A stretch of DNA of 64,000 nucleotides from Lates calcarifer (taxonomy: Eukaryota; Chordata; Actinopteri; Centropomidae). Location of the stretch: contig NC_066833.1 of NCBI RefSeq assembly GCF_001640805.2, forward strand, positions 14,438,068 through 14,502,067. Reading direction: 5' to 3'. Below the pieces are notes generated by a model. That model was not told the origin of the DNA and made no database searches. It saw nothing but the letters and a program-made list of their open reading frames with translations. This document shows, in pieces, positions 1 to 12,310 of this stretch (within the stretch, counting starts at the first letter, position 1; every line of letters starts with the position of its first letter). The position numbers and the translations under genes were made by a program.

Positions 1-2690
1 ATTGTGGTCTTCCGACACAGATGAGGTTGTTGGAAGTTGTACGGTGCTCTGCGTAGTGTTCTCAACAGCATCTTGTAACAAGGTCAACTTCAATGCAGTT
101 TAGTTGTTATTTGAAAGTAATGTTACTAATACACTTGGTATGACCAAACCCTTTTCTGACATCTGCATATGCTGCTGAGTGCCCCATTTACATTAATATA
201 CAATGCAGACAACAGTCCAAATTGAGCTTTCGTTAGACATTAACAGTTAATGTGGAGATGGCGGTGTCACATTTTCAGGGATGTCCCTGTCGGCAGAGCA
301 GGACCTATCATCTCTCTGGCAGACAGGAGCCGGACAGAGCCCAGAGGAAGGGGAATACTAATTCACCAGCCAATGCACTGCCAAGCTGTCATTAATCTCC
401 ATGCAGCTCCATTGCTTTGGTATGAAACATTTATTCCATTTGCATACAAATCAGAATCCCAAGAAATCTAATGTCAAAGCCAAAGCTCCAATAAAAAAAA
501 ACTTTTCTTAAAATATCCTTGTGGGGTTGATGTGTGGCTCATTGCTCTCACTCAGGCAATTGTTGGGAATGAGGTCAGTGCCTTCTCTTGTTATGTGAAA
601 CCCCCAACCCCCTCTGCCTATCAGTTGACAGATAATGGACCAGCAAGGCTTAAAAATAATCACATTGAAATACAGAATTCTGTATATGTATTTGTAATAG
701 GATTCATAATGTGCTGCAAATTTAGAGAAATATTAGTGTCACTTTTTTAATGTTCAGCAGTATTACTTAGCATTCATAAGCTAATATATGTGTCTGTAAT
801 GCCTAGCGCGAAGCAGCTCATGCTCAGTTCACTGGGTTTCGTTGTCTTGCATTCTCATCCACCCATCACATTACATTTTATTATTTAATATACTGTATTA
901 CGTAAAGTGAAATTTTCCACTTTGGAGATTTTCAGCACCTCAGAAAATGACGTGTAACGGCAGTGAGTGCCTTTGGCAACGTCAAGATGATGACTGTGGG
1001 TCCAGGGTCCTGACAAGAACCACAGGTCTTTCAAGTATGTTCACAGTTGAGGTCAAGCATAGGTTTCCATAGAGGTTGGCCTGTAAGCACTGGCCTGGCC
1101 AAAGGAGATAAGGGTGACAAACATAAAGGCCACCACAGGAGGAAAATTGCACAAACACAGCAGGCCAAACAGAGGGCAAAAAGGCTGTGATATTCCAGTG
1201 TTGTGCTGAAATGCAGGGGCAGTGACCCTTATGAATTGGATATGTTGTTCTCCAAAGCTTTACAAAAATGAAGGTCTTTTGGCTGGGTGAACCGGTAAAA
1301 TGATGAAGACATACTGTGTTTGCCATATGTCCTTTAGCTGCATCTCTGCAGTAGCTCAAACATAGTAATAACTTTTTTGATAAACCAGCAGGCTCCTCTA
1401 GTTCCAATAAGACAATTAATGACATTTTAAATTCAAATATCTCAAACAGCCACTAAAAGAGCAATTTGATTTTTTTACAACAGCTATTAGGACCACTCAA
1501 ATAATCACCAAAATAAGGTACCTGAGAGAAATGAAAAGCATAAAAACAAATCAGAATTTTCCCTGTGTCATTCCCCAATTGTGAAATGCCTCCATTATGA
1601 GAAAAAAAAACAAATAAACAATGTGTTCCTACTCTATCTACTGCTGTTGTCACTAATCCATACCACACACTCGCACACATCTTTTATCTGCTCCAGCAAT
1701 AGTTGAAAAATGGAAAATCAAATTTTTGCGACATCTGGAAACAAACCTGCAGCCTTAGGTGTCCTTTTGTAGCCACCCACCCTAAACTGCTGCAGAACAG
1801 CTGCATTTGAACAAAACGTATCAGAGAAAATAGAAATTGAAGGAAGGAAAGGTTACAAAAGCTTTTATTCCCTCAACTAGAACATAATCTTCTTAAAAAT
1901 CACTTTGAAAGTCTGCTGTGCCAAAATCAGCCAATAATTTATCTCCATCAAAGGTGCCAAGGTTTTCCTGACATCGATCAACACAAAGAACAAGTAAACA
2001 AACATGAATGCATCACTCAGTACATCTAAGATTAACTTTTAACTTAGAATTTGTATCCCCTTTTCTGTTGCATTTGCCCAGTACACTTGGCTGTTGTAAG
2101 GGATTTTCAAGGATTTTAGAACTGAGGAAAAACAAAGTCCTACAGTGTCTACACATCCTGTGGCTAAATCGTCAGCTGGCTTAGCACACTTTGATATGTG
2201 AGGTGAAGCTGAATGCACAAGCAGAACTCCAAAAGGTACACACTTAAAGTGAATTTTTAAAGGTACACTGTCATGATTTGACCATTGCAATATGAGTAGT
2301 CCTGCCTCACTAAGCTCAGTTGCTCTATCACAATATGGCATATATACAGTACATGCAGTATATTGTGGTAATGAAGGAGTTTGTCAACTACACTTCATGC
2401 ATTTTTCTCATTAATATGCCTAGTTAAACAGAACAGAGCATGTTTGCATTTGGTTAGGTGGTTTATATAGTGTATTTAAATTGTTGACTGTGAATCCTTA
2501 CAATTGTGGCTCACTCACTAAATTCTTATTTTACAGTATGCTGTGGCTTTATTCCTTTCATGAATTGTAGAGCTGATTGACAAAAAAAATAGTTCACAAT
2601 TAGTGAAAAATACAGGAGTGTCTCAGGTTTCACTTTATCAAATTGTGGGATTTGCTGCTTGCCTTTGCTGTAATAATAGTGAACTGATCA
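1..2690. other. Non-coding DNA, nothing recognised
   Basis: AT-rich sequence with only short open frames in all six readings and no splice-site-bounded conserved coding. Short simple A-runs only. I see no gene, RNA or recognisable transposon here. Confidence 0.6.
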
Positions 2691-2694
2691 CTTT

Positions 2695-3043
2695 TGGAGG
2701 ACGGCACGGTGGTACAGTGGTTAGCACTGTCAACTCAAGCAAGAAGGTTCTGGGTTTGAGCCCCTTGCATGTTCTCCCTGAGCCTGTGTGGGTTCTCTCT
2801 CTCGGGGTACTCGGGCTTCCTCCCACAGTCTAAAGTCATACATGATAGGTTGATTGTGACTCTAAATTGCCTGTAAGTGTGAATGTAAGTGTGTTGTTTG
2901 CCTATATATATGTTGGCCCTGCGATAGACTGGCGATCCATTCAGGGTGTACCCCGCCTTTCACCCAATGTCAGCTGGGATAGGCTTCAGCCCCCCCTGTG
3001 ACCCTTAACAGATGAACTGTATAGATAATGAATGAATGAATGA
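2695..3043 (+). mobile_element. tRNA-like SINE (dispersed teleost repeat)
   Basis: The 5' end resembles a tRNA-derived pol III promoter: an A-box-like TGGTTAGCACT at 2718-2728 and a B-box-like GGGTTTGAGCC at 2752-2762. It continues with GGCTTCCTCCCACAGTC, a GACTCTAAATTGCC motif and GATAGACTGGCGATCC, all typical of a very common fish short repeat, and ends in an (AATG)n tail at about 3027-3043. The family name is not assigned. Relative to copies I remember, the part between the B box and TTGCATGTTCTCCC is deleted. Confidence 0.75.
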
Positions 3044-3794
3044 CTACTAAAAGAGACATTTAAAGATGCCATCTCAGGCTCTGCAAAGTTGTGATTATTT
3101 TCACTATTTTGTTGACATTTCGTAGACCAAATGATACAAGTTTTTGGTTTAACCACAACAGCGAGACCAGCCCTATAAACGTGAATGTCTGTGACTGATG
3201 GACTGATGTCTGTGACTCAGTGTGAAATAATGAAGTTACACCATTCGACAGCCGAATGTTAAAATTTCCCCACTGGCCACTGCTCTTTCAAAATGAATCG
3301 CCCTAAACCATGGAGTTCATTCCAAATTTACTGCATGCTAAACAGAATATCCCTGTAACAAATTGACCACAATTTCACACACCCATTCGTATTCCAGCCC
3401 TATACTAGATTTTTACCCAGTCTTGTTATTATGATGACAGCAGAGATTATAACTAGAAAGCCAAAAAATATATATTAAAGGAGAAAATTGGTCAATTTCA
3501 TAAGCAAAACCAAGTTACAATGATATAAGTGCACGAGTATGCTTGTAGTTTCTGTGCTCACAAAGTTATTGTTTCCTCTCAAAGACAGAGGAAAGAAATG
3601 CTGAATGAAAGACTGCACTGAGTTGCAGAGGCTAGCCCGGACATTAGGTCGTGATTTCAGTTCTCATTCACTTTGTAACTATAACTATAGCTCCATTAGT
3701 CACCATACATACCACAACATGCAGGAGAATTAAATATTAAATCACAAAATATACTGTCTCCGTCTACTGTACATGACAAGTCCTGAGCTCCTAG
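3044..3794. other. Non-coding DNA, nothing recognised
   Basis: No open frame of note, no recognisable repeat boundary and no RNA gene were seen between the SINE and the next repeat-like stretch. Confidence 0.5.
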
Positions 3795-4245
3795 GAGGGC
3801 TTTCACATCAGGATCCCATTCTTGGATCTGAGTGCATTTGACCCCCAAGTTCACTTTGTTTGATTAATTAATGTGAACACACCATTAAATCATGCCCACC
3901 TATTGAAAAGGTTGTGTCAAGTACAGTTCATGTGAACTCGATAACAGGATCGCATCAGTGGACTGCTATTTAAAATGGGTAGTGTAATGTATTCTTCTAA
4001 TCTTTGTGTTAATTGGCAGACTGCAAAGGTGGTAGGTGCATACCACCACCTACTTTATTGGGGTGTGTAGATACACAAGCACACTGAAGTATGGAACAGC
4101 AATACTAACGTGAAACCAGACCGACTGCGGACTTGAAAAGGGGGTAATCATACTAAGGCACGGTATGAAGCAATCAAACCTAATATGAAAACACTTTGAA
4201 GTGGTCTCTTCAGCGTTGTTCAGTGTGTAGGCTGCAGCTCAGCAT
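3795..4245. mobile_element. Possible hAT-like MITE or other dispersed repeat
   Basis: The stretch opens with GGCTTTCACATCAGGATCC and GGATCTGAGTGCATTTGACC, which resemble the ends of a common teleost non-autonomous hAT-type element as I remember it. The right end is not clear and no target-site duplication was established. Confidence 0.3.
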
Positions 4246-4835
4246 TTATTCAAAGTGTCAAAGTTTGTGAGTATGAACAAGAGATCATGGTATCAACAGT
4301 AGCTAAGTCAAGTATTTAAGTTTGTAGGGGTTTGATAGCACTAAGCAGTCTCAACCAGGAGAACATGTTTCTTTCAGTCAGCTACCACACTGGTTAAACA
4401 AGGTAAACTTTGTCACACAGTCCTGAGTTGTGTTAGTTTTGGTAAGAGCAAGCAGATGGTGAAAGGCAAAAGCTTTGTCATGTTTTTGTTATGATTTTCC
4501 TGGAGGTAGAATCAGTGTAAACTCAGTTGACATCAAATGCACACAACAATTCACAGAAAAGATTAGGTTGTTCGTAACTAGCAGTACTCACTGTTCCTGA
4601 GAGCTACTAGCCAACAATCCAGCAATATCCAGTCAGTGTGGTGAAGAAACATGTCCAATGGCTCAATCTGAAGAAGGCAGGCTTCTGAGCATCCCCACTT
4701 CACTATAGTGTGCATGGCTCCATGATCCAAAATATACAATCCAGAAATCCACAAAGATAAAATCTTATTTATTTTCAACTCTACATATCCACACAAATTC
4801 TCTGTACAGATAGTGTCCATACTCACCTAGAAATT
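4246..4835. other. Non-coding DNA, nothing recognised
   Basis: Only an 82-codon open frame on the minus strand (4826-4578) without similarity to anything I know. Good donor-like GTGAGT strings occur on the minus strand near 4826 and 4592, unsupported by other signals. Confidence 0.4.
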
Positions 4836-5170
4836 CGGTAGAAGATGTGTTTCCCACGCAGTCTCTCATCCTCCTAGCTAGTGAGGGCCACAGCTAACTA
4901 ACAACAGTGGATGAAGTGGTTACACCGTTCGTGTCAATTAAGTTGAAATATCATATCAATAACATATCAAAACGTTTACCGTTTACGGTGTTACAACATA
5001 ATGCAAAACTTAATACTTGTAACTAACCGTGATTTGACAGTCTTTACTACACTTACGAACGGTGCTCTAATTCGCTTCGTGTTTCACTTGTTTCCCTCGT
5101 TTCCCTGCATTGTCTCCTTCGCTTTAGTCCCACCCATTTCCAAATGCAGTGGATCACTGATTGGCTAATA
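4836..5170 (-). promoter_or_regulatory. CpG-dense pocket with promoter-like motifs
   Basis: Fourteen CpG dinucleotides fall in about 285 bp (4836-5120) in otherwise CpG-poor DNA. On the minus strand the order is a CCAAT box (5164-5160), a CACCC/GC-type box (GGGTGGGA, about 5135-5128), then a donor-like TTCGTAAGTG near 5058. It may be a promoter of an unannotated transcript or a young repeat copy that has not yet lost its CpGs. Confidence 0.3.
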
Positions 5171-5774
5171 TACAGGACTGGCACCTGGCAAAAAAGACCA
5201 TGACAGGTTCAAGAACTGTTCCAGAGGAGGATATTCCAAGTACTTCACAAAACAATTAATTTCAACCGCATTAATGCAATATTATTATGCACAAGTCATC
5301 ATTGGGCCTGTTCATTTTTTTTCCCAGTTGTAACTGAAGTGCACGGTAATGTCAGCTTAATTAGTACAAGATACTATATGATAATATAATGTAATAATTT
5401 GAGAGATTTTTATTTTATTTTAATTTTTTATTCGTTTTATTAAATTTGCACTTTGGTAACTGTTATTTTATTATGATATATTGCTTAACAGGGTAATAAA
5501 TTACCTGTGTAATTGTCATGGTGGGATAAGATTAATGCATTTGTAGATAGTGGCTCACATTACTACTTATACATTGGAATAATTGTAATAGGGTTGAAAT
5601 ATGGTAGCGCTATTGTTTTGCTTGTAGACTAATTCACATATTCATTCTTTCTACACAGAACCAATAACACATGTATCCTTAGGCCCACTAAATAGAGCAT
5701 CCTCTATGACCTGATTCTCTGACCAGTCACATCCATAGTTGCTAATTCTAACTATTTACAGAGGACCCTAGATT
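5171..5774. other. AT-rich non-coding DNA
   Basis: Very AT-rich, with T-runs around 5400-5440. No gene or RNA seen; part may belong to the degraded 3' UTR of the LINE that ends at 6012. Confidence 0.5.
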
Positions 5775-6012
5775 TTATTTAATGTTTGATAGATTATGTA
5801 TAAAGTCCTGTGTATATTGCTCTTCTGTTAACATTTTTTATTACATTGTCATGTCTATACTGTTGTGTATATTTTTTATAGCCTTATCTTGCCTTTACTC
5901 ATATTTATGTCTTTGTCTATCTTTTCAATCACTTATGCTGCTGCAACAATGTAAATTTCCCCATTGTGGGACTAATAAAGGATTATCTTATCTCATCTAA
6001 TCTTATCTTATC
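5775..6012 (+). mobile_element. 3' tail of a non-LTR retrotransposon
   Basis: The sequence ends AATTTCCCCATTGTGGGAC, then TAATAAAGGATTATCTTATC and a short ATCTT-type tandem tail. This is the characteristic 3' terminus of a common fish LINE, with an AATAAA signal just before the tail. The body is 5'-truncated and no reverse transcriptase coding is left. Confidence 0.6.
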
Positions 6013-9000
6013 ACCTAAACAAAAACATAGCCTTTCTGAAGTGATCCACCATGGCATGCAGATCTCTGGTGACCATCCTAAATATCCAGATGACACAACC
6101 ATAATACACAGTTATTAAGGCTTTGAAAAATAAACAACCCCCAAACCACTACACACACTTCCAGGAAAGAATAGAAACTGGGAAGGAACATCAATACAGA
6201 CCAGATCAAGGGAAGTGATTCTCAGAGGCATGAGATAGAGACCTTTCCCCTTCTCATTGTATGCCATCATTCAGTGAAATGCACATATGTACAGCATTAT
6301 AAATTCATAAATCTGAGGTACTCAGAAGTTTCTCACTGATGCATGTAATTTACAAAATTATATAACTGAACAGCATTTTGAATGACCTTAGGCTCAGTAT
6401 TTTATTCATCCCAATATGTATGCCTGCAATTGTTGGGCTTTAATGTATGCATGAGGCTCTCTGGCTGGACCAGAATACAAAATATTGGGATACTTGGAAC
6501 ACAAGGGTCTTCGGTGAAAATCACAGTGGGATGGAGCGGTTGCAGACTCACAGTGACGAGACTTTTAATAAGGGCTGTATAAAGTCAGCTTGTCACTCTC
6601 TGCTTAGATGTCGCGTGATAAGACAAAGTGGCTTCGACACAAAATAAACAAGGTGATTTCTTGGAGTCTATTTTCATCTTTAGACCATTTATCTTCGAAT
6701 CAGGTCTGACTTCACTGAAAGGAAATGACTTTAAAGATGTAATATATCTAAAGACATTTAATTCAAAAGTTGATCTACATACAACAGTGATTCGGGATTA
6801 ATCATGAAGGCTGCACAGTGTATGGGTTGGACACCTATCATTGCCACTTTGAAATAACACATACAGTCTGAAAATTCAACCTGTCCATTGACAGATTTTA
6901 AATTTTCCATGTAAGGCTTATGAACAGTATGCAGCCAATGTAGATTTGGCAGATGCATACTTTTTAATACAACTGATTTTCATTCAGCTAAGGCCTGGCC
7001 CTGCCCTGCAGCAAATATTTCAGTGCCCATTGTGATGCAAATCTTCTTTTATCTGGACCATCCCATCATTCAGGACTCCATACTCTTAAGCGCTCTATAT
7101 TTTCCAGTTGAAGCTGCACCTAACCAAGATGGGGTTTTCAGTGAACTGGGTGAAGAGCTCTCATCCCTGTTCAGCCAGCAGGCATTGTACCTAACTGGAG
7201 CTGAGCTGTGCCACTCATTCCACTTGATATCAGCACCTAGAGGCAATATAATAATCCAATTATTTCATAAAGTGCAACACACGCCTGCTAAGCATTAAGG
7301 CCGCTACTCACCCAAGGGTTTCACTGGTGCTCCTGCACATGTGGGGAGGCTTCGGGATGTTTCTTAAGAATGGACATAGGCATAAATTTTCACACCATCA
7401 CATGACTATCTCTTTTGCAGTCAACTAACATATGGGAAGGTGTCCTACTATCTGATGGTTTTCACAGGCTCATCCCTAAAAGAGAACATGTAGAATGAGA
7501 GCAGCTGGAGAGGGATGCAGTCATGCAGGAGCATGTTGTTCAACACTTGAATGCATTGTGAGGACAGACAACTAAGCAGTGACATTTCTATATTAACAGG
7601 TAGGCTGAGGTGTGGGGTTGATTGTTGATTGCTTTACCATGTTATGCTGAATTATGCTACCACAGTGGCTGGTTATCATGTTTTTTGAGGTCCTGTCCTA
7701 TTTAAAATGTGCGATAGGCAAGAAAGCCTGTTTTCAGGGAGTTATTCTGGATGCTGAATGGCCTTGACAAGAAAATGCTGTGTCCCACTCTGTGCTGAAA
7801 ACGTTCCTGTTCAGGCCACCATCTATGCTTATGACACAAGGTAGATGCAATGACATGTTATGTTGCATGTAATTATTAGGACTGGTGTAAAGAATGCATT
7901 GTGCACCATCCATTCATAACTGGGCAGTCCTGCTGACAGAATTGCATGATGTGATTAGCATCTATTCATTTCCTCTGAACTGGGAACAGGCTAAATCAGA
8001 GTCAATCACTGACCCTTTCAGACAGATACCAAGGCCTGAATGATGCAGAGGATTAGCTGTCTCTGCCATTGCCTTGTTTAGTTCCTGTAATCATAACCCA
8101 GAAAATGGCTGCATAAACTACACAAAGCCATTAATCACTCCACGCAATTTTCTATCCTACTGTAACCCCTTCCTATACAAAGGCTTTCATTTCCTGTTCA
8201 ATCTCCTGACAGAAATCCAATCAACAGTGGATCATAATTTATTCACTCTTGGAGAAAGAATCCCCTTCAAGTACATGAAGACATCTCATTATTTTTAACA
8301 CAATACACAGATGAATGAGACAAAGCCCATATTTTTGTGTCAGCAGGTAACAGGAAGTGATTGACAATGTATGAAAACATTCATAATTCCTAAGTAAATA
8401 TTCATTAGTTTCCTTTCTTATTAAAAAAAGATTAGCTGTCCTTTTTTTGGTCTTTATCACAAGTACAACTTACATGTTTCTTACTGACTGCTGGTCAGTC
8501 AGGAAGACGGCTGTGCTGACTGTGGTTAGTAAGTCAACAGTGAAGAACCCCATTTAAACTGTTGGTAATTCTTATCCTATCTAAGCATCATATTGTTTTG
8601 TACACAGTTATAATAGATTATTGTTTTCTAATCTGGAAAAGTAAAGAGACATTACAAAATACATTTTTTCAACATAGCAAAAAGTCAAAAAAGTATATGT
8701 ACATTTTCAATGTAAATTTCTGTCAAGTTTGCATCACCAATATACAGTACAGGCAGTCTTTTTTGTACTTGCAAAATGTGTTATGTAGTAAAGAGTTCAA
8801 CAATAAGACTTTCTTTGAATGAACTCTGAAGCAGCATAAAAGATATGCCATGTGCGTTCTCCTGTGGAAAACCAGTTATGTTCAGTGCTGCTAAATCCAG
8901 CAAATATTGTGCATAAGCTGAGTAGGAGCTAAGAAAGTTGTTTTTTTTTTTTTCTTTCTTCCCTCCGGCTACAGTCTGGGTTGTTCATCAGCATGAGTAA

Positions 9001-10916
9001 TGATTGTGTCTGCGTTTGATAAGAGCATTTACTGCACCTCTGGAATTAAAAAATCAACTGATGCATGAAATAAACAAAAGACAGACTATGATATGGCTTC
9101 TCCTACCCACCAATTACCAGGCAGTGAAATGTAGCATTCATAATCACATAGATGCTAATACACATCACTAACCCTCTGTGACTTAAACTCCCTACAACTT
9201 GATTTATCAGATTTATTCACTCATGTGTAGGGAGTGAGGACTATGATCAGGTGTATCAGATGGACACAGATGATTTTCTGCTCAGCTGTATTCACTGTGG
9301 GGCTACACTGTAAAACTTCCTACAGTATATTAAAACTACATTACATAGTGACTAGTATTTTCAAAAAAAAAAAAGCATCATAACCATATTTTCTGACCTT
9401 ATTCAATCAAGTAGTCTCAATGAAACTGAGAACCTGAAAGCCTACTTAGATTTTTAATTTTTAAATCAAATGTTGAATATTAACCTTGTATGTAAGTCTG
9501 CTGTCAAGCCAGATTCGTAAGTATTTGTAAGTCAGCAAGAGTGTTATGAGTACCATGTCCAGGCCACATAAATTATACCATTTGCATAACAACAGATATT
9601 GAAGTACTGATTACGAGGGATACTGTCATTTATACATAATATAAATAGTAATGACTAATAATAGACCTCTGTGCATGATAAGAGTGCTTAACTCATCATC
9701 AGCCACTACAGTTCTCCCTAAAGGTTGTAGTTTATTAAGCAGACTAAATTGTTTTACATCCAGAGCAGAGACAGTGTCAGCAGTCACTGAAACTGCAGCT
9801 GTAGTCATGCTGCAACTTAGGTGAAAACCTGACAACTGTAACCGATTACATGAACCGATAAAAGCATGAAATTGTAAATTAAACAAGGTGTCTAGGTGTT
9901 TTGCCAGAAAAAGGAGGTTTAGATATCTGACAGAAGCTATTGAGATCATTGACCACCCTCACATATCGTAAATGTTATACATGACACATGATTGATGAAC
10001 AAAGGTAGAGAGGTCAAGATTTTTACTCATATTATAGGATCATAATAATAATAAAAGAACCGATGCAGGCAGAATTTCTTTCACTGGAGAGTGATACATG
10101 TATTTCCCACTGGATATAAATCAATTAACTGTGATCCACTTCATTTAATAATCAACACTTCCACAAATTTCAAACTTTTATGCTGGCAATTTATGCACAA
10201 AGGGGATATGTCTCATTGCACCACCAACAACACAAGTTTATTGTGCAATGTGCAGCAGTGCCTCCACAATTGAATTGTGTCTCTCCTTTGAGCTATGACA
10301 TAAAGAGAAAGGAGACTGAAAACAGGTTTAAACTCACACCTCTATTGATTTATCCTTTACTGCTTGAGATTTATGAATTATTGTAAATCTGATGGTGTCT
10401 CTCATAATACTGCCACAGGCTTTTTAAATCAAGCTGACAGACTTATTATTGTGCTCCGGCAGAGAAGGCAGCGTAGCATGGAGGAATGTACCATCCCTGA
10501 TCTAGGTAGAGAAAATATTACCCCACATTCCCCAGTGGTGAGAAGTTGTTGCACCAGAACTATGTCCCCAAACAATTGCCATGGCACTCTCCATTACCAA
10601 TGAAATAGCATCAGCCTAACAATAATGGAATCTGGAGCCACCCACACTGTAGATCAGTCCCACCAGCTTAGCTGATATTGCATGACTTCTCTAACACACT
10701 AATAAATATTATAACAGCACTGTCACACTTTACAGTAGGCTGTACATGCTCAGGAACATGTCTGATGATACTACTGATTCAAGTAATACATTAATAATAG
10801 ATGCAAGCCATAAGGGAAACTAAGTAATAGGCAATGTGTTGGGTTAAGGCCACTCTTCTGCTTGCAAGAACTAGCAAACTGAAAATAACTGAAGTTCAGT
10901 TTTTGCCACTATGTAA

Positions 10917-10959
10917 ACACACACACACACACACACGCACACACACACACACACACACA
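10917..10959. repeat. (AC)n microsatellite
   Basis: About 21 AC units with one G interruption (CACGCAC). Confidence 0.95.
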
Positions 10960-11438
10960 ACAAAAACTCTTGAGGGATGGAAAAATGAATGAATTATGCC
11001 ATAAATGCATCCAATCATCATCTATGTTTGCACTGAAAAAGAATCTGAAAAGTGACTCTCTTACATAGCCCATCATACTACACTTGAAAAAGCCCCATGC
11101 AATATAAGTGCTCGTCTTAACTCAGAAGAACAGCCTAAGCTGCATGCCTCATGAATAAAACTGCAGTCTTTAAAATGTCCTTCTCTCACTCTTCCCTGTC
11201 CTTCCACTAGGTATTTTATGAAGTATTTTTAAAACCACCATTATGCCTGAAGTAGAGGGAATATGTCTTGGTTTCTAATGCACCAAATCTACCTGATATG
11301 CCGATAAGTTTTATCTCTGGCACCACTAAAAATGAAAATATGTCTGTATTATTGTGAGCTGCCACTCAGTTTTATCAGAACCAGTCAGCTGCCCTCAGAA
11401 CAGTCCATGGCATCTATGCTGTTTGATAGTAAAATGTG

Positions 11439-11461
11439 TTTTTTTTTTTTTTTTTTTTTTT
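11439..11461. repeat. Poly-T run
   Basis: Uninterrupted run of 23 T. Confidence 0.95.
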
Positions 11462-12039
11462 CTTTTATGAGCTCAGACTGAGATTACACAGATCTGACTG
11501 TCCATTATTCACATTCCAATTTTGGAAACACTGCAGATAAGACAAGGGAGTACAGAGAGAATAACATTAAACAATTTGAACACAGGTTCAGTTGAAATAG
11601 TCAAAGAAAAAAAATATGAATCCTGACTGCTGGAAACATTCATCTGTTCTGAGATAAGTGTGGTATATTTGATTAATGCAGAGGTGTATTCAGCTCTGTG
11701 GTGTCAGTGCTTAGTACTGTGGCTTTAACTATTAGTAGATTAGGTTACAGCTGTGTATCTGCAGAGGGTCACTGCTGCACAGTCTGCATGACAGACTATA
11801 ACACTGTCAGACTCCACAGACTCTGGGTAGCCTGTGTGGTTTCCTGTAAATGGATAAACAGGCAGGCAAATCAATCATTTGTCATGCTGATAATATCACT
11901 GATGAGATTTCTCTCCTGGCTTTGTCATTTAATTTTACCGAATAATTCTCAGAGTATTTGAGTTGTGATGTGCTAACAATTTCAGCTAGGTGTACTGCAA
12001 ATATGTTCCTTTCTGAGTCATGTCTTGTGATTCACTTGT

Positions 12040-12310
12040 TTTTTTGACTGCTACCAGGCCACCATTTGGTTGGCTAGTTGTCAGTTGGTCCACCACTTTG
12101 ATAGACCAAATATGTCAAAAACTATTGGATGGATTACCATGTGCATGCACTCATGGTCCCAAGAGGATGATTCCTGTAGATACTGGTGATCCCATAACTT
12201 TTCTGCTAGGGCCACTACAAGGTTGACATTTTAGTCTTTTAGTAAAGGGTCTGGACAACTATTGGATGAAATACAATGTAATTTGATGAAGATGTTCACG
12301 TCCTCCGCTA
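12040..12310. repeat. Dispersed teleost repeat
   Basis: Contains ACTATTGGATGGATTACCAT, a GATCCCATAACTTTTCTGCT motif and GCCACTACAAGGTTGACATT, then a second ACTATTGGATGAAAT block. These phrases and their internal duplication match a repeat I know to be widespread in percomorph genomes. Class and exact ends are not determined. Confidence 0.6.

Larger units (their letters stand above)
6013..12035. other. Long non-coding stretch with simple repeats only
   Basis: No gene is supported on either strand. Contents seen: a T-run at about 8941-8953, an A-run at 9361-9374, a (CA)n microsatellite at 10917-10959 and a long T-run at 11439-11461. An 18-mer around 6532-6549 recurs near 12458. No RNA gene was recognised. 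Confidence 0.55.

Noticed and set aside
2603..2833. 76-codon frame and its minus-strand counterpart
   Set aside because: Both fall inside the tRNA-like SINE.
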